Below are positions 62,238-64,000 of a stretch of 64,000 nt of DNA, piece by piece. This stretch comes from Comamonas granuli NBRC 101663 (GTDB lineage: Bacteria > Pseudomonadota > Gammaproteobacteria > Burkholderiales > Burkholderiaceae_C). The notes beneath the pieces were generated by a model, which searched no databases, was not told the origin of the DNA, and was given only the letters and a program-made list of their open reading frames with translations. A program made the position numbers and the translations under genes. Positions within the stretch are counted from its first letter, which is position 1; the number at the start of each line of letters is the position of its first letter. The stretch lies in assembly GCF_000739995.1 (NCBI RefSeq), contig NZ_BBJX01000008.1:62001-126000 (forward strand). Direction: 5' to 3'.

Positions 62238-63109
62238 CTCATGCATCTGCCCCTGCCACTGCGAGCCCGCTGGGTGCTCGGGGGCATGGCTTCTCGCTGG
62301 TGGAGATGGCGCTGGTCCTGCTCATCGTGGGCCTGCTCGCGGCCGTATTCCTGCCCGCCACCAACACCCTGCTGGACAACAACCGCCGCAAGGAAACCCG
62401 CGCCAAGCTGGAGGCGCTGGAGCAGGCGATGGTGCGGTTTGTGGTGGTGAATGGTCGATTGCCGTGTCCGGCAAACGGCGCATTGGCGGCGGGCAGCCCC
62501 GAACAGGGTTTGGAGCAACCCCATCCAGGGACCGCCGCCTGCACTGCCGCTGGCCTGGACAACGGTGTGGTGCCCTGGCGCACTCTGGGCTTGGCGCAGG
62601 GCGATGCGATGGATGCCTGGAATACCATGGTCAGCTATCGGGTTTGGGCAGGTGCAACGGTGGCCGCCTCTGCATTGACACGCCCGGCAGGGATGGATAT
62701 GCACAACCTGGATCCGGCCACCATGACTCCGCAGATTCAGGCTTTTCTGCAGGCCAGTGGCTTTCGGGTATGCAACGCCAATCCATGCAACGCCGGGGCG
62801 GCGCCCGAACTGGCGTCACGAACCGGGATGACGGGCGCTGCCTATGTGCTGATCAGCCATGGCGCCAACAGGGTCGGGGGCTATACCAGCGAAGGGGTTT
62901 ACCTGAATGCGCCCAGCGGGCCAGGTCCGGGGCCGTTGGAAAACATCAACTTCAATGCTGCGGCGCCGCGCACAGGTTTCCCCGGTGACTTCTACATCGA
63001 TGCAGACTACGCAGAGAGCCCAGCCGCATACTTTGACGACATCGTGCTGCGTCCGACGGTCATCTCGGTAGCCATGGCTGCAGGCCTGGGGCCCCGCAAG
63101 GCGCCCTGA
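62222..63109 (+). CDS. Type IV pilin-like/pseudopilin protein with large C-terminal domain
   Basis: This 295-residue protein has a canonical type III signal: a 23-residue leader ending in Gly and then FSLVEMALVLLIVGLLAAVF, with Phe at +1 and Glu at +5, so prepilin peptidase should process it. The membrane helix continues to about residue 55. The globular part holds RLPCPANGAL, VVPWRTLGLAQGDAMDAW and AAYVLISHGANRVGGY, shared with the next gene. Its length is far above that of a major pilin, suggesting a minor pilin or tip-type subunit. The start codon lies inside copy 12 of the dispersed element. The stop overlaps the next ATG. Confidence 0.88.
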   Translation: MKTIASHASAPATASPLGARGHGFSLVEMALVLLIVGLLAAVFLPATNTLLDNNRRKETRAKLEALEQAMVRFVVVNGRLPCPANGALAAGSPEQGLEQPHPGTAACTAAGLDNGVVPWRTLGLAQGDAMDAWNTMVSYRVWAGATVAASALTRPAGMDMHNLDPATMTPQIQAFLQASGFRVCNANPCNAGAAPELASRTGMTGAAYVLISHGANRVGGYTSEGVYLNAPSGPGPGPLENINFNAAAPRTGFPGDFYIDADYAESPAAYFDDIVLRPTVISVAMAAGLGPRKAP

Positions 63110-64000
63110 TGCCCCGTTTTATCCACCCGGCCATGCGAGCACACGCACCCCGCACATTGTCCCGGCGGCCCAGGCAGGCGGGCGGGATTGTGCTGGCGAT
63201 GATTGCGACGCTCTTGGTGGTGGCGGCAACCACGCTGGCCATTCGCATGGCAAGGCAGGTGGAAGATCGCAAGGAACGGGTCACACAGACCCAGGTGCGT
63301 TTGGAACGCATTCGTGCTGCGCTGCATGCCTTTGCCGCCAGCCAGGGGCGCTTGCCGTGCCCCGCCGCCGGGGCCTTAGATGCCGGACTGGCTGTGCCGC
63401 CCAATGCGGTGGATCTGTGCACCAACCGTGATGGAACGGTGCCCTGGGTCAGTCTGGGGCTGCGCGCCGATGATGCACTGGATGCCTGGGGGAGAAAGAT
63501 CTCGTATCGCGTGTACGACGGCTTAACGGGCATGACGCGGGACAAAGGGGCCGACATGACCGACTGTGACACGGTAGAAAGCGCACCGACTTCTCCGGCA
63601 GCGCCCCATTTTCAGTGCACAGCAGCCCACGATGTGATGCCTGGACCTGGCGCGGGCACCTATCTCGATCCTGCGATCCGACCGGGTCTCACCGTGCGTG
63701 TAGGCAGCGTCCCCCAGACGCAGATGGCCTGGGTGTTGATCAGCCACGGGGCCAGCGGCCAAGGTGCATGGATGTCTGCCGGAGCGCGTATCCCGGTTCC
63801 GGCCAGTGTGGATGAGCTTGCGAATGCGCAGGCACCGGTGGTTTCACCCGCCCCCTCCATCCCCTTTGTCCAGCGGGACGAAAACATCGTCGATCTTGAC
63901 CCGGCCACCGCTGCTGCGCACTTTGACGACCTGCTGCTGTTCGAGACCATTTCCCAGCTTGTCCAGGCGGCAGGCAGGGAGGCAAGGGATTGGCCCGAAG
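63109..64000 (+). CDS. Paralogous pseudopilin-like protein lacking the canonical prepilin motif (3' end cut by window)
   Basis: The reading frame is open from the ATG at 63109 to the window edge, at least 297 residues. After a basic leader (RRPRQAGG) comes one hydrophobic segment (IVLAMIATLLVVAATTLAI) and a soluble domain. The soluble part repeats the signature of the upstream gene: RLPCPAAGAL, TVPWVSLGLRADDALDAW, KISYRVYDG and AWVLISHGASGQGAW. The hydrophobic segment has Gly-Ile in place of Gly-Phe and no Glu at +5, so it resembles PilX/MshP/GspK-type minor pilins or is not processed. ATGA overlap with the preceding gene supports one operon. Confidence 0.85.
   Translation, partial: MPRFIHPAMRAHAPRTLSRRPRQAGGIVLAMIATLLVVAATTLAIRMARQVEDRKERVTQTQVRLERIRAALHAFAASQGRLPCPAAGALDAGLAVPPNAVDLCTNRDGTVPWVSLGLRADDALDAWGRKISYRVYDGLTGMTRDKGADMTDCDTVESAPTSPAAPHFQCTAAHDVMPGPGAGTYLDPAIRPGLTVRVGSVPQTQMAWVLISHGASGQGAWMSAGARIPVPASVDELANAQAPVVSPAPSIPFVQRDENIVDLDPATAAAHFDDLLLFETISQLVQAAGREARDWPE

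Overview
The window is gene-dense, very GC-rich DNA (roughly two thirds G+C by eye) with short intergenic gaps; the longest is about 185 bp, so there is no stretch over 300 bp without a gene. The gene content points to a betaproteobacterium of the Burkholderiales, most likely Comamonadaceae (Acidovorax/Alicycliphilus/Melaminivora type). This rests on my knowledge of the families (MoxR-CoxE pair beside a cytochrome c4, DUF1841, pimeloyl-CoA dehydrogenase pair, hpnDE, ribF-ileS-lspA) and not on a database search. Mobile elements, CRISPR arrays and prophage genes were not seen.

Layout. 1-3.9 kb: a 1246-residue protein built almost entirely of octapeptide repeats, convergent with metG. 3.9-12.2 kb: metG, a patatin-like lipase, the Fe-S carrier apbC, a Cache-PAS-GGDEF diguanylate cyclase and a solute-binding protein. 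12.2-16.6 kb: a large FtsX-type permease, then a LemA/M48 pair. 16.7-25.8 kb: tRNA-Arg(CCT) with an intrinsic terminator, then a leftward block running moxR, small membrane protein, GNAT, VWA/CoxE, tamA, tamB. 25.9-34.5 kb: cytochrome c4, DUF1841, a LysE exporter, an orphan ParA, MaoC, LysR, trmL, comF, a BioC-like methyltransferase and hpnE/hpnD. 34.6-43.8 kb: a chemoreceptor, tsaD, an Na/Pi-cotransporter-PhoU protein and the ribF-ileS-lspA block. 44-51.7 kb: an HNH protein, two acyl-CoA dehydrogenases, yceH, purN, an M48 peptidase and an RsmB-like methyltransferase. 51.8 kb to the right edge: an MSHA-type pilus/pseudopilus operon (ExeA/MshM-like ATPase with a SPOR-like end, secretin MshL, MshN-like, MshE, MshG, MshI/J/K-like, then two related pseudopilin-like proteins, the last cut by the window edge). 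Six of its junctions are ATGA start/stop overlaps, so it reads as one translationally coupled unit building an envelope-spanning machine.

Three things stand out. First, a dispersed element of about 60 nt occurs up to twelve times. The clearest copies align without gaps and can fold into two small hairpins with apparent compensatory changes. Copies sit at stop codons, just before start codons and inside four conserved genes, and one copy carries the start codon of a pseudopilin. Second, the octapeptide-repeat protein has no function I recognise. Third, ileS contains a patch of about 240 bp whose GC is far below that of its flanks, suggesting mosaic recombination in the editing-domain region.
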